A stretch of DNA of 64,000 bases from Ziziphus jujuba (taxonomy: Eukaryota > Streptophyta > Magnoliopsida > Rosales > Rhamnaceae). The DNA lies in NCBI RefSeq assembly GCF_031755915.1, contig NC_083386.1, positions 22,615,001 through 22,679,000 of the forward strand. Reading direction: 5' to 3'. The translations under genes were made by a program, and so were the position numbers. Below the pieces are notes generated by a model that searched no databases, was not told where the DNA came from, and worked only from the letters and a program-made list of their open reading frames with translations. Shown piece after piece: positions 48,501 through 60,306 of the stretch; within the stretch, counting starts at the first letter, position 1; the number at the start of each line of letters is the position of its first letter.

Positions 48501-50690
48501 CTAAAGCAGAGCACCATATAGTCTTGCTACAATCCTATTTAGGAACTCACATAAGGCCATATTCCAAGGCACGTTAAAGAGCAAAGAAGCCAGTACACCC
48601 CAAAAGCCGAAAGCAAATCCAAGTCCCAAGCTCAAATACAAGTAATTTTCTTCTTGTAAACTATCTTCATCATCACCTTGTTTATCTCCAGGTGGAATTG
48701 CCGGATCACTTACCGAGCAATTTTGTTGAAGTGGAGGTCCGCAAAGTTGATTACCAATAAAGCTGGACTCACTGAAGCTTTGAAGCTGAGTACTTGTTGG
48801 AATTGGCCCCATTAAATTGTTGTAAGACAGATTCAAGTAACTTAGGAAAGTTAAACTCGAGATGCTTGGAGGTATTGTCCCAGATAGTTGGTTTTTCGAC
48901 AGATCCAAAGATTCTAGCCATCTCATGTCACCAATCTTTGATGGAATTTTCCCAACCAAATGATTGTTTGACAAATTCAGTGTTTGCAATTTAAGGCTAG
49001 TTAGCTCCACGGGGATCTCCCCATAAAGATTGTTGCTTGAAAGATCCATGCTTTTTACTAACTTAAGCATACTTCCGTATTCAAATTCCCTCCCTTTTGT
49101 CACCACCGTGACTTCCGCCATTAAGTCATATTTATCACTCCAAGAATCGAAACTCAAAGAGAGGTAATCTAAACTCTCCAAGCTGGTCATAGCACTCAAA
49201 TTATAGAAACATCTTGGTACTGTTCCGGAGAAATTATTATGTGAAAGATCCAGTATTTGAAGATCTACAAGAGAGCAGAGTTCCAAAGGAATTTCACCAT
49301 GAAATTTATTTGAACGAAGATTAATAACCACCAACCCTCCTAAACTTATCCACATCAACTTAGGTATCTTTCCAATAAATTTATTTTCACTTAGGTCGAG
49401 AGCCTCCAAGTATATACACTTTCGCAGGGACAAAGGAAATTCACCATGCAGATTATTATCGTGCAATTGCAGCCAGCGAAGGCTAGTTAAATATCCAATA
49501 GAGCTAGGAATAACCCCAGACAAATTGTTGTTTTGAAGATTTAAAATCCACAAGTTTTTCCAATTCATCCAACACTTAGGAATTTTTCCAGAGAGCAAAT
49601 TGTTCCCCAGGTTAACATATCTCGAATTCAAAAAGTTCTTCTTATCGCAGAAAAAGTGAGAGACTGATCCAGAAAATGAGTTATTGGAAAAATCTACTAT
49701 TTTTGTTTTCGAAGAGACAAGTGGCAGCAAACCATTGAATTGGTTAAAACTGAGATCAATTGTTGACCAAGACTGATTTGTGCACGGAAACTCCCCGTGA
49801 AACTTATTGTGAGAAAGATTTAGATAATCTAGTTGAAGAGAAAAGTTACAAAACCAAGAGGGAATGGTACCTGCAATTCCAGTATTGGATATTTGTAACT
49901 CCAACAAATTTTCTTGCCACCGAATCCAGAGGGGTAGTTGTTGCCCCAAATGCCAATCATTCAGATTCAACATTTCAAGTTGAAAAGGAGGGAGCCAGTG
50001 TGGACTTGTCTTCATTGTCAGCGAGTTTTTATGTGCATAGAACTCCTTCAGTCTTGTAAGATTAATAAAGTGAACTTCAGAAACCACACAATCTAACGAA
50101 TTATGAGATATATCCAGCGATTTTAGATTTACAAGTTGACCAACATTTTCAGGAAGGCTTCCATTTAACTGGTTATAAGAAATATCAAAATGTTGTAGGC
50201 TCGACAGTTTTCCTAGAGACTCTGTGAGTTGACCTGAGAGTTGGTTCATGCTCAAATCTAACATCTCCAAAGCATCAATGGTGCACCTGGAAAATATTCT
50301 AAAAATTTCCGATACTGCTCCTCTGAAATTGTTACCGGCAAGTGTAAGTTCCCTTAACTTGCAAAGGCTTCCCAATGAGTTTGGTAATTTCCCTTCAAGT
50401 TGATTACGTGACAATCGAAGAGTGTTAATGGATGACAAGTTTCCAATGGCACTTGGAATACTACCCTTCAAATGTGTGAAAAAAAGATCAAGGTACTCAA
50501 GACGTTTAAAACCACACATCCATGGTGGGATGGTAGAATTGAATGGATTGAGAGACATGTCAAGAATTTTGAGATGAGTCAAATTGGTAAGACCAGATGG
50601 AATTGGTCCTTTGAGATAATTATTTTGTAGATGAAGGGATTCTAGATTGGTGAGACTGAATAGCCACATGGGCATCAAAGGGCATCTCTC
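48501..50690 (-). CDS. Leucine-rich-repeat receptor-like protein, 5'-truncated
   Basis: An open frame of about 729 codons on the minus strand, from the truncation point near 50690 to the TAG at 48501. Receptor-like proteins sit in the plasma membrane and sense extracellular ligands, often in immunity, signalling through partner kinases. Visible are about twenty-plus LRRs of the LxxLxxLxLxxNxLxGxIP type, an island region (about MTSLESLDYLSLSF to VVTKGREFEY), the closing GNQLCGPPLQQNC cap, an acidic stretch (DDEDSLQEEN), a membrane helix with a GxxxG-type run (LGLGFAFGFWGVL) and a short cytoplasmic tail without kinase, as in the EIX/RLP group. Whole members are about 950-1000 residues. Here the signal peptide and the first LRRs are missing. 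An in-frame stop at 50691 and pararetrovirus sequence mark the break. Downstream in-frame ATGs exist, but a product would lack a signal peptide. Confidence 0.9.
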   Translation of the reverse strand, partial: ERCPLMPMWLFSLTNLESLHLQNNYLKGPIPSGLTNLTHLKILDMSLNPFNSTIPPWMCGFKRLEYLDLFFTHLKGSIPSAIGNLSSINTLRLSRNQLEGKLPNSLGSLCKLRELTLAGNNFRGAVSEIFRIFSRCTIDALEMLDLSMNQLSGQLTESLGKLSSLQHFDISYNQLNGSLPENVGQLVNLKSLDISHNSLDCVVSEVHFINLTRLKEFYAHKNSLTMKTSPHWLPPFQLEMLNLNDWHLGQQLPLWIRWQENLLELQISNTGIAGTIPSWFCNFSLQLDYLNLSHNKFHGEFPCTNQSWSTIDLSFNQFNGLLPLVSSKTKIVDFSNNSFSGSVSHFFCDKKNFLNSRYVNLGNNLLSGKIPKCWMNWKNLWILNLQNNNLSGVIPSSIGYLTSLRWLQLHDNNLHGEFPLSLRKCIYLEALDLSENKFIGKIPKLMWISLGGLVVINLRSNKFHGEIPLELCSLVDLQILDLSHNNFSGTVPRCFYNLSAMTSLESLDYLSLSFDSWSDKYDLMAEVTVVTKGREFEYGSMLKLVKSMDLSSNNLYGEIPVELTSLKLQTLNLSNNHLVGKIPSKIGDMRWLESLDLSKNQLSGTIPPSISSLTFLSYLNLSYNNLMGPIPTSTQLQSFSESSFIGNQLCGPPLQQNCSVSDPAIPPGDKQGDDEDSLQEENYLYLSLGLGFAFGFWGVLASLLFNVPWNMALCEFLNRIVARLYGALL

Positions 50691-50998
50691 TCATATTTCC
50701 CCCTAGCCATAAGTGTTTCGAGCTGTATCTTGCTACTTTCATTTAGCACCCGTAGAGTGTTATATCTGCTTAATCAATTCAGTTTCTTGTTTACTTTCTT
50801 TATCTTTATTCCCTTCAATTTACTTTTGTTATATTGTTCCTTTCTAAACCTTGCTGAATAGTAATCGTTTCGAGTATGAACAATAAGTCTCAGGAGAGGC
50901 ATGAGAGGATGTCGGTCTGAGAGGTCTAGGAATAGGATGGAAAAATATCAGTAAAAGTAAATTTAAGTTTTTAAAGCTTTAGAAATTAAATTTTGAAA

Positions 50999-53900
50999 AT
51001 GAAAAGATTATTTAGATCTAATTCTTCTACTAGGTCTAGATTAAGTACTAGTTCTAGATCATCACGTAATGGAAATCAAATACCAGACATAATTAATGAA
51101 GAACATTATAGTTACTCATCTAATTAATCAATCAATCCCGACTGGAATAATCCTCCAGTTTTCCCTAGTGAAATTTATCACCATAAAACTTGGTCTTTAT
51201 CTTCATTTAAAAGTGAATCACATACTAAAACAGTTGAACAAGTTTACACAATCAACAAAGATCATGAAACCTGCCAACTAATTAATAAAGACAACATTAA
51301 AAAACATATATAAGATGATCACCGTTTCCTACACATAGGATTAGTTCAAATTGGAATAAAACCTTTTACAAAATTAGGAACCAATTCATCTATGCTACTA
51401 TGTCTTAGAGATGCCAGTTTCAAAAACTTTAATGAAGGTGTCTTTGGAGTCGTAGAAACCAGTTTATGTAATGGTCCTATTCATTTTGACTGTTATCCAA
51501 ATTTTCCAGTCAGTTTAACAGATCGATGCATACTAAAAGTCTTAACTCTATGTCTAAAAACTTCGAGTTATAACTTCGACGAAGGTCGTCAACCCTTAGC
51601 CTTAATCTACAGAATCCATTATAAAGTCTCAGGAACCAATATGAACTTTAAAGCTAAAAAACATAATGGTAAAGGTCATACCATGTTAATCCAGCATCAA
51701 TACCAAGATTTAAATATAAAAATCCCTAAAATGATCAAATGGTCAGATGTCAATTTACCCTCTAACTGGGCATTAGCTGATGTCCGAAGTCCAACCGCTA
51801 TTCAAAATATTTTAACTAACACTGAGTTCATCTCACAGTCTGAAGATGGGTCAGTTAGAATCACCTTTGATAGACAACCTAGATCTAATCAACACTTAGG
51901 AGAAACCTCCTCAAGACGGTCTCTTAATAAACCAATCATCGAGTCAATATCTTCTGATAATATGTATAGAAAAGATGACAAAATTGAAAAAGATTTACAA
52001 AGAATTAAAATCCAAGAATTAGAACAACAACTACACAAATTAAGATTAGAAAATTAAATTAAAAATCTCAAATTAAAATCAAATCACCACATTGGACAAG
52101 TTAGTCAACCTCGTTACAGTGATGAAGAAATACAATCACTAATACCCACAGCCTCAGATTTCATAGATCACCAATTAAACACACTAAGTACACCCTTCAA
52201 ACCCCATTGGAAACAATTAAATCAAGAAATGATGTCCAATAAAAATCATGATAGATTAATAAAATATAGACAATCACACACTAGAAAACAGAAAGAACAT
52301 ATTTAGGAAAGTTGAAAACAGTTAATGTTACAACTTAAATTTGATATACAATTTTTCGATTTTCTCGAAAAATATTATTATCCATTAAAAGATTTAAAAA
52401 CTTTAACAAAAGAAAAATGGATTAAATCAGATCAATCAATAGTTCTGTCTAGTCACCCTCCAGTTGAAAAGATAATCATTCCCTATTTAAATAATCAAGT
52501 CATAGCCTCACCATTTAAAACTTTCACTCATGAAAGCAAAGATTTAATTAATGAAATTAGAAAAGTAATTGAACAAAATAATTAAACAAATCAAAGCATT
52601 ATTACAGTAGACAAACAACTAGATAAAATAGAAACCAAAATTGATAATTCCTCTAAAGAAGAAATTAAACCACAACCACTTATAGAAATTCCAGAAGATC
52701 ATAAACAAAACTTAATCAATGTCTTAGGAATTCACAACACAGACAGTGAACATAGCGAAAATAATATTTACACTGAATCAAATTCTGATGAAACAAGTAT
52801 TCACTCTGAATCCACTAGTGACACAGATAACCCTAATATTACTTTAGAATGTTTAGATGCCTGTTGTCTAGATACCTGTTGTAATCAATCAATTAATGTC
52901 TTAACGAATTCCACTGTAGATGAAGATATAATATTAGAACTACTTAGCAAATTAGAAAATCCTGATGAAAGGATAGAATACATGAGAAAATACAAAAAGA
53001 TCATAACGGATAATCAAAAAGAGACAAATCACTTTAATAAAAGTACTCAAAAAATCTGTTTAACAGAAGCTTTACAAACTTTTAATAAATCAAAAAATAA
53101 ACACATAACTGTTCAAGATCTACAATCAGAGATTAAAACAATTAAGTCCAAAATTAAAGAATTAAAATTAGAAAATCATTTAATCAAACACCAATTACAG
53201 TTTATTCAAGAAAACCCTCAAAAACTTATTCCTAATCAACTTGAAGAACAGGAAGAAGGATCTTCCCATGACAATTGTTTACCTTCCACTCAAAAAATCA
53301 AACTTAGAAAATGGCACATAAAAATCACAATAATCATTAAAGATTTTCAATTAATAACAATTGCACTTTTAGATTCAGATGCAGATTTAAATTGTGTCCA
53401 AGAAGGTCTCATACCTAGTAAATATTATACAAAAACTAAAGAAAGATTAAACTCTGCTAACGGAAGTAAAATGGATTTATAATACAAAATTAATCACGCA
53501 CATATTTGTCATAATAAAATTTGTTTCAAAACATCATTTGTCCTTGTTCGAAACATGACAGATCAAGTTATTTTAGGTATTCCCTTTCTCTCTTTGTTAT
53601 ACCCATTTACCACAGAAAATGATGGAATAATCAGCCACCCCTTAGGTGAAAAGGTCAAATTTGAATTTATTCAGAAATCACATAATCTTCAAACATTGAA
53701 AGAAAATTCTATTTCCAAAACAATCAATCGCATTCAAACTAAAACTAAACATTTACATTTTTTACAAGAAGAAATTAAATATAAACAAATAGAAAATCAA
53801 TTATATAATTCTTATCTTCAAAACAAAATCACTGATTTTCAACAACATCTAATCAAAGAAGTTTGTGCTGAAATACCTAACGCTTTTTGGCATCGGACCA

Positions 53901-55362
53901 AATACATAGTCAAACTTCCTTACAAAAAAGATTTTGATGAAAGAAACATTCCAACTAGAGCTAGATCCATCCAAATGAATCAAGAATTAATGGAATATTG
54001 TAAAATTGAAATTCACGAACTTCTGACTAAAAAATTAATTCGTCCTAGTGAATCCCCTTGGTCTTGTTCCGCTTTTTGTGTTTAGAAAAATGCTGAATTA
54101 GAACGTGGATCCCCTAGACTAGTAATTAACTATAAACCATTAAATAAATACCTCCAATGGATTAGATACCCTATTCCAAATAAAAAGGATTTAATCAATC
54201 GTCTTAATCAAGCTACTATTTTCTCAAAATTTGAAATGAAATCAAGATTCTAGCAAATAGAAATTAATGACGAAGATAGATACAAAACTGCATTTGTAAC
54301 CCCATTTGGTCATTATGAATGGATGTAATGCCCTTTGGATTAAAAAATGCTCCTAGTGAATTTCAACGAATGATGAATGATATATGTAATAATTATAGCC
54401 ATTTTACTATTGTTTATATAGATAATGTCGTAGTTTATTCCCAATCAATTTATCAACATTGGAAACACTTAAAAATGTTTTTAGATATTGTCAAAAAACA
54501 TGGTTTAGTTGTTTCTGCCTTCAAATTAAAATTATTTCAAACAAAAATTAGATTCTTAGGTTTTAATATTTACCATTCCCATATTACTCCCATCACTAGA
54601 GCCATAAAATTTGCTGATAAATTTCGTGATGAAATTTTAGATAAAAACCAATTACAAAGATTTTTAGGTTCCTTAAATTACATTGTCGAATTTTATAGTA
54701 ATTTAAGAATCAAATGTAAACCTTTGTTTGACATATTAAAACCAGAACCCCCACCTTGGTCTTCAGTTCATACCAAACTTGTCCAAGAAATCAAAACACA
54801 TGTTAAGACTCTTCCTTGCCTTGGTATTCTTTCACCTAATTCATTCAAAATTGTTCAAACCAATGCCTCTGAAATTGGCTTTGGAGGGATTCTACTACAA
54901 CAAATCACACCCGATTCCCCAAAACAAATAGTCCGTTTTCATTTTAGAACATGGACTTCTTCTCAAATCAATTATAGCACTATTAAAAAAGAAATTTTAT
55001 CTTTAGTACTATGTATATCCAAATTTCAAGATGATTTACTTAATCAAAAATTTTTGGTCCGTATTGATTGCCAAAGTGCCAAATACGTTTTAGAAAAAGA
55101 TGTTCAAAATATTGCATCAAAACAGATTTTTGCCTGCTGGCAAGCTATATTAAGTATTTTTGATTTTGAAATTGCATACATCAAGGGTAATCAAAATTGC
55201 ATTCCTGATTTCCTAACCCGTGAATTTCTGCAGGGAAAGGTTTCTTACCCGAGACCTCATCATGCCTCACAAAAAGGGGTCATCTACCCCTCTTCCAAAC
55301 CCAAATCCTCCCAAAACAAATCAAACCCAATCAACTCAAGACTAGACCTTAATCCCTACTGA
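50999..55362 (+). pseudogene. Broken pararetroviral polyprotein (movement, capsid, protease, RT, RNase H)
   Basis: One frame can be followed from ATG 50999. It is interrupted by stops at 51125, 51311, 52055, 52304, 52313, 52583, 53480, 54083 and one near 54251, then a one-base deletion near 54322 shifts it. Region 51390-52057 matches the caulimovirid movement protein (CNGPIHFDCYPNF, LALIYRIHYKV). About 52300-53300 is the coiled-coil and acidic capsid-like part. The protease site near 53370 reads DSDAD, the RT runs 53.9-54.7 kb, and RNase H lies in 54.8-55.2 kb. Two active sites are also damaged: the RT motif reads YIDN where the second aspartate is expected, and the first RNase H block reads QTNAS where an aspartate is expected. 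No working protein is possible. Confidence 0.85.
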
Positions 55363-55848
55363 ATCTACCCACTTATCTCAACCCATTCCAATTAGCCAAA
55401 TCAATTACCAAACTGCCCTTGTCAAATCTTATAATCCATACAGTTTGGTTCCCAACCAACCATTCACCCCAATTAATCAAACTCAACCAAAATCATCCCC
55501 TTATTTTGATATTACTCACAATCTTTTATTTTATGTTGAACCTTCCCTCCGGAAGCTTCCCACTATTCCTCACATTATTAATCAATTCCTTCCTCCTAAT
55601 TTCCATTTTATTCCCAAATTACCTAATAAAAACCTAAAATATTATACCTCCATTCTTCAGCATACCCAATCAGTTACTATTATCCCTCTCCTTGATAAAA
55701 ATGACAACCAACCATTATTTCTCATAAATTTTGGATCCACAAAATCCTTACTCTTGAAGAATGGAATCAACCCTCCTATCAATCAAAGAAAATCACTTAC
55801 CCAGGTGATGTTAATATGATCCCTTATTATGATTATATTGATGCCTGG
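55363..55848 (+). pseudogene. Second viral reading-frame region, left part
   Basis: After the RNase H stop at 55360, a proline- and isoleucine-rich frame (from about 55445) reads to the stop at 55817, with words such as ITHNLLFYVEPSL. A frame change then leads into PYYDYIDAW, where the solo LTR is inserted. It is likely the Florendovirus-type second ORF of unknown function; I recognise no domain. Confidence 0.55.
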
Positions 55849-58111
55849 TGTCAGGACCCGTCCAGAATTCCTTCCCTGGAACCCTAGAGAAGCCCTGATC
55901 CCAGGGAAATACCTCCGAACCTTCCAACGGAAAATCCGGCAGCACCTCCCCTAAGGGTAGGACTTACCACAAAATTCCCTGCACTGAAAACGCACTTCTA
56001 TAATTGTCCCCTTATTCCTCCCACAGTACTACAAGTTGGTTCCACAAATTTCAGCACTTCAATATAAATTCAGTAATCCAGTGCAAAATAAATACAACAA
56101 GAGTGAAAGAAATATTACAACTGCAATAAAAAAAGAACAGGGTACTTCACGAAGTAAAACAGCGATGAAGATCAAGTCCGCTCTGGATGAACACCGACAA
56201 CCTGGTACCTAGAGGAACGGAATTTAAGAGTGTGAGATGCTAATCATCTCAGTGAGTGACCCTATCTACTATACAATATAATACCACGGTAATCAAATAG
56301 ATAAATAATAATTATTTGGAAATAATAATTTCTCTCAAAACCCTTACCATTCTCTCAGTTGGAAAAGTTCCCCTTTTAAAACTTTTTCACAAAACCCTTG
56401 TTCGTAATCCCCGAAAACCAAGACATCAAATAAATACCAGAACAGTAATAATTATATTTTTAATTCCAATACAGTTTCCAAATTTCCCAATAACATAAAT
56501 AATTCTCGAAATATCATAATCAAATCTCATAATATTCCATGGGCATATTTTATAAAAATTGAAATCACCAACATAACCAAATATTTTCTTTGAAATATTT
56601 GAAAATCAAATCATGCCCAATTTAATATTAAAACCACACCAATTTCAAAATCCTCAAAACCATAAAATAATTTCACATGGCATAAACTTTTAAAATACAC
56701 ATTTTCTTAAATCCAATAATTTCACAATTAATTCCACAATAAATCAAATAAATATTTGGCACATAGAAATTAAATTCCAAATATTTAAATCACACATAAT
56801 ATATTCACCAATTAAATTTCCAAATTTAATTTGAAGGTGGGTCACTCACCTGGAGTACGCAATTAACCCACGATCCACTATGGGATCAATTTCACGACTC
56901 ATCAGTGCTCCTAGAACAAAATTCACAGACAGTCAAATAAATTAATATTTTAATCGGGTAAATAATACCCGGTACCCGGGGGGGTCAAACACAAACTTTA
57001 ACCAAAATAGGCGAATAATATACCAAATCGAAGCTCGTGGGACGAGGATTACAAATCCGGTCTCCATCGATCCCAATTCCGCCGGAGGTGGCCGGAATTT
57101 GGCCGGAAAGCTTCGGCCGGTTTTCAACTTGAGGGATCTTTCAAACGGTGGAGATTTTGGGCAATCTAACCCCGGAAATGGACTTAGAGGGGTCGAAAAT
57201 ACTGGGATAGAGGTATGGGACGGGCTGAGTTGGTCGGAAACGGCGAGAATCGCCGAAAAAATTTCACCTCGCTGCCCCGACTTCGCCGGCCCGATCTGGG
57301 CGTGTCCGGCGGCGGCTGGCCGGGAGATTTGGTGGCTGAGGTCGCGAGGTGGTGGGCTTGGACGGTGGCCGGAAAAGTTAAACACGGGAGAGAGAGAGAG
57401 ACGGGCGGGAGAGAAAAAAAACTGTGCGTGTTTGTTTTGGTCGGCTCGGGGAAGAAGAAGGGAAAAAGAAAAGAAGAAAAAAAAGAAAAAGAAAAGAAAA
57501 GGGAGGTGTTTTCCCACGTGGGGAAAAGAAAAGAAAAAGAAAAAGAAATAAAATTAAAATGATTAAATAATATTAATAATAATATTATTATTTAAAATAA
57601 TAATAAAAATAATTTGATATTTCACATGGTTGACATGTGGCTTCCCAACATGGTGACACATGGTCACCTTCAGTAAGTCACACGTGGCACATCGTTACGC
57701 GTTTAAAAATAATATTAAAATAATACGGTGTTTGAAAAATTCTACAGGTCCATAACTTTCAAACCACATGTCCAAATCGGACGTGCGGCTAGTCTACAGA
57801 CTCGTATCGACGAGCACTTCACAACCATGCATGAGTCAAAGCTCAACCTTGCATGAATAAAAAGTCAACTCCGGCACCCTTTGGACAGTTTGGACCTCAA
57901 CCTGTTTTGCTCATAACTTTCAAACCGTAGCTCCGTTTTTAACGTGCTACCAGTCTACGAACTCGTGCCAACGTGTACTTCGTAACGGTGCCTCAGTCAA
58001 CCTAGAATTCCAACCGGATCAAAAAGTCAACTTTTGACCCCTTCGGTCAACGGTCAACGGTCAACGGTCAACGTGCAAAAATTCCGACATGGTTCGGGAC
58101 GGGGTGTTACA
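55849..58111 (-). mobile_element. Solo LTR, 2.26 kb, inserted in the endogenous pararetrovirus
   Basis: On the minus strand it starts tgtaacaccccgtcccgaac and ends gggtcctgaca, like the element at 8250-11271. It is flanked by the 5-bp duplication cctgg at 55844-55848 and 58112-58116. The viral reading continues on both sides, so the virus integrated first. It is about 760 bp shorter than its relative and lacks any internal region. The long frames inside it come from purine-rich and proline-rich low-complexity DNA. Confidence 0.88.
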
Positions 58112-58695
58112 CCTGGGATTACATCTTTTTACACTAAAATGAATCATTTTCTCATTCCTGGTTTATCAGCTAGGATTCCAAATTTCCAAGAAATTTTCCC
58201 AGTTAGTTTTTTCACTGGTGGTGTGATCATGGCCCAGCCAAAGAACATCTCCCACAACAAATCCAACATTTAATCACCCACTTTTCTGAACACTATAAAA
58301 TCACCTATCAAGAAAGTGGCTTTCCTATAGAACTTATTTTCATGTCCAAATACAAAGTATCTTGGATTTTCAAATGGCAGTACCACAAAGAACAAGATAT
58401 TATTTACCGTATCCACTCAATCAAATGGTGGGATAAATGGAACTCCATCCATACTCATAAAATGGTTATGGAAGAATTCCCTATCTCTCCCCCTAAGACT
58501 ATCAAATCATCTTCCAGCCAGACTTTTGGAAAATCAACCCGATCAAAAAAGGACATGCTTGCACATATTCAAAAATTAATTGAAGAAGTAGATCAATTAT
58601 CAGATGATTCTGACATATCTGATGAGGCCTCTAGTCAGCCCAAAGCAGAATCAGCTAGCTCCCAATCAAAAAATATTCCTGGATCCTCCTTATGA
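58112..58695 (+). pseudogene. Second viral reading-frame region, right part
   Basis: Continuation of the frame cut by the solo LTR. Readable blocks are FYTKMNHFLIPGLSARIP-like and FKWQYHKEQDIIYRIHSIKWW, then an acidic serine-rich end (DQLSDDSDISDEASSQPK). Frames change near 58250 and stop at 58693. No catalytic motif is recognised. Confidence 0.55.
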
Positions 58696-59457
58696 TGGGC
58701 TGATTATCAAGATAGTCAAGATCCATATGATCTAGGATCTGACTAAAATCAAGCAACCCAACCTGATGGAGGGATGAGTCATAATCAATATCAAGAATCT
58801 CTGACAGTGCAGAGTTGCTTTCAGAATTCCACTCACAAAAGCAGATCACAAGAGTTACTATTTAATCACTATTCATGAACAATAAAAGGCACCAAAAAGT
58901 AAAATATTGTTCAAGATACTGTTCACCGACAAAATCATTTCAATCAACAGGAGCCCCACTCATTCAACCAAGCCCTCCTTTGCCTATATAAAGGAGCCTC
59001 ACCACCACATATTGGAGGAGTTGACTCAAGAGTTGGTTTTAAAGAGTTTTCTTAGCAGAGTTTCCTCTCTTCTTCTTCTTCTCTTCTTCTTCTCATAATC
59101 ACTTGTAATCAAATATTTGAGTGTTAGTTTGAGTGCTTTGTAATCAACTGAGATACCAATTTGTGGTACTTCTTTATAATCAAGTAAGCATTTGCATTCA
59201 ATTATTTTCAATTATTTATTCTAATCATTTATTTTATTTTAAGTTATATTGCTTGTCCGATTCTACCGCCTTCAATTTATTCTGTGATTAATTTCATATA
59301 TTTATTTATTAATTGTTCTTGGCTGGCTTTGCCGCCACATCTATTTTCTTTCTTTCATTTACTTCCGCTCATTTTATTTACTTCTACTCTGTCCTTATTT
59401 ACTCTGCTCTTATCTTTCATTTATGCCATAACACTCTCTCTCTTTATTTCCCCCTGT
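58696..59457 (+). promoter_or_regulatory. Pararetroviral promoter/leader region
   Basis: Non-coding viral region with a TATA box (tatataaagg, 58985-58994), followed by a CT-rich leader (59068-59096) and an AT-rich stretch up to the primer site. The position upstream of the primer site matches the pregenomic RNA promoter of this virus family. Activity in the present host is unknown. Confidence 0.6.
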
Positions 59458-59470
59458 TGGTATCAAAGCC
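59458..59470 (+). promoter_or_regulatory. Pararetroviral tRNA-iMet primer-binding site
   Basis: tggtatcaaagcc, one mismatch from the usual tRNA-iMet complement. The following ataagtg recurs at the left end of the viral copy (50709-50715). Confidence 0.7.
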
Positions 59471-59480
59471 ATAAGTGAAA

Positions 59481-60300
59481 TCTATCATCTCTCTCTATAT
59501 TTTCCCTTGTTGTAATAAGTTTTATGATTTGAATATTTTTTGTTTTGAAAAGTTTTCTTATGTGATTTTTCTTTTATTTTGTTTTTCCTAGAAGGTGCTA
59601 TTGTAGATATATCATATTGTTGACAAATATTTTTGGGAAGAATAAAGGTGTTTATAGATTTTTGAGTGCTATACGAAAAACCCATTGGTTTTGTAACATT
59701 CAGCCCAATTGCTATTGATATCTACTCGGCGTGAGGTTCTATTTCTACTAATCAGCTCGATGGGCCAGTCTAATTCTAGTCTAATATAAATTTCTGTCAT
59801 ATCCTCGTATCCTCCAAAACAATCCACCATATCCTCCCAAAAATAAAAAAATAAAAATAAAAACAAATAAAATAAAAATCCATCATATAATATGTATATG
59901 CAAAGTATTCCTAACAATTAGTAGAGGAATTCGCCACATGAACCACAAAAAAGCATTTATTTTCGCCTTAATAATAACTTATGAGAATGACAACGAATAC
60001 TTATTCAAAAACTCTCAGCAAACAAAAAATTTCCCTCAAATGCTATCTCATATATGTTTGAACCATAGAGCCGATGAAACTGGACCCAGGAAGAGCACTT
60101 AAAAAATAAATAAATAAATAAAAAATAAATAAATAAACCATTCCACAAACCAGAATGATTTTTTTTTTTTTTTTTTTTTTTTTGAAACAAAATGATACAC
60201 CCACAATTAGAAACATGGAGCGAAGGAAAACCCGAAACTCCCATTTATCTATTTATCTATTACTATATTTACTTCATTTTTCAAATACAGAAATATTCAC
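59481..60300. other. Intergenic DNA; contains a copy of the LIL3 3' flank
   Basis: From about 59685 to 59940 the sequence matches 40345-40690 (gtaacattcagcccaatt, tctaattctagt, aattagtagaggaattc-type words), with no LIL3 exon attached. A T run lies at 60159-60183. On the minus strand, 60105-60010 has a short open stretch after a possible acceptor that could be a last exon of the Agenet gene to the right; support is weak. Confidence 0.6.
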
Positions 60301-60306
60301 TTTCAC

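Larger units (their letters stand above)
50685..59480 (+). mobile_element. Endogenous pararetrovirus (Caulimoviridae, Florendovirus/Petuvirus-like), split by a solo LTR
   Basis: A near genome-length viral copy of about 6.5 kb once the 2.26-kb solo LTR is discounted. In order: leader from about 50700, ORF1 from 50999, a second ORF region, a TATA-containing promoter region near 58985 and a tRNA-iMet primer site at 59458. The ends are redundant: tatttccccct and agccataagtg occur at both 50694-50715 and 59446-59475, with the primer-site word partly deleted on the left. This fits integration of a copy opened at the primer site. No integrase is seen, as expected for this family. ORF1 carries many in-frame stops and a frameshift, so the copy is old and dead. 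The genus call is from gene order only. Confidence 0.85.

Noticed and set aside
56942..57562. Long proline/serine-rich and basic frames on both strands
   Set aside because: They lie inside the second solo LTR and are the counterpart of the low-complexity frames at 8.8-9.4 kb.
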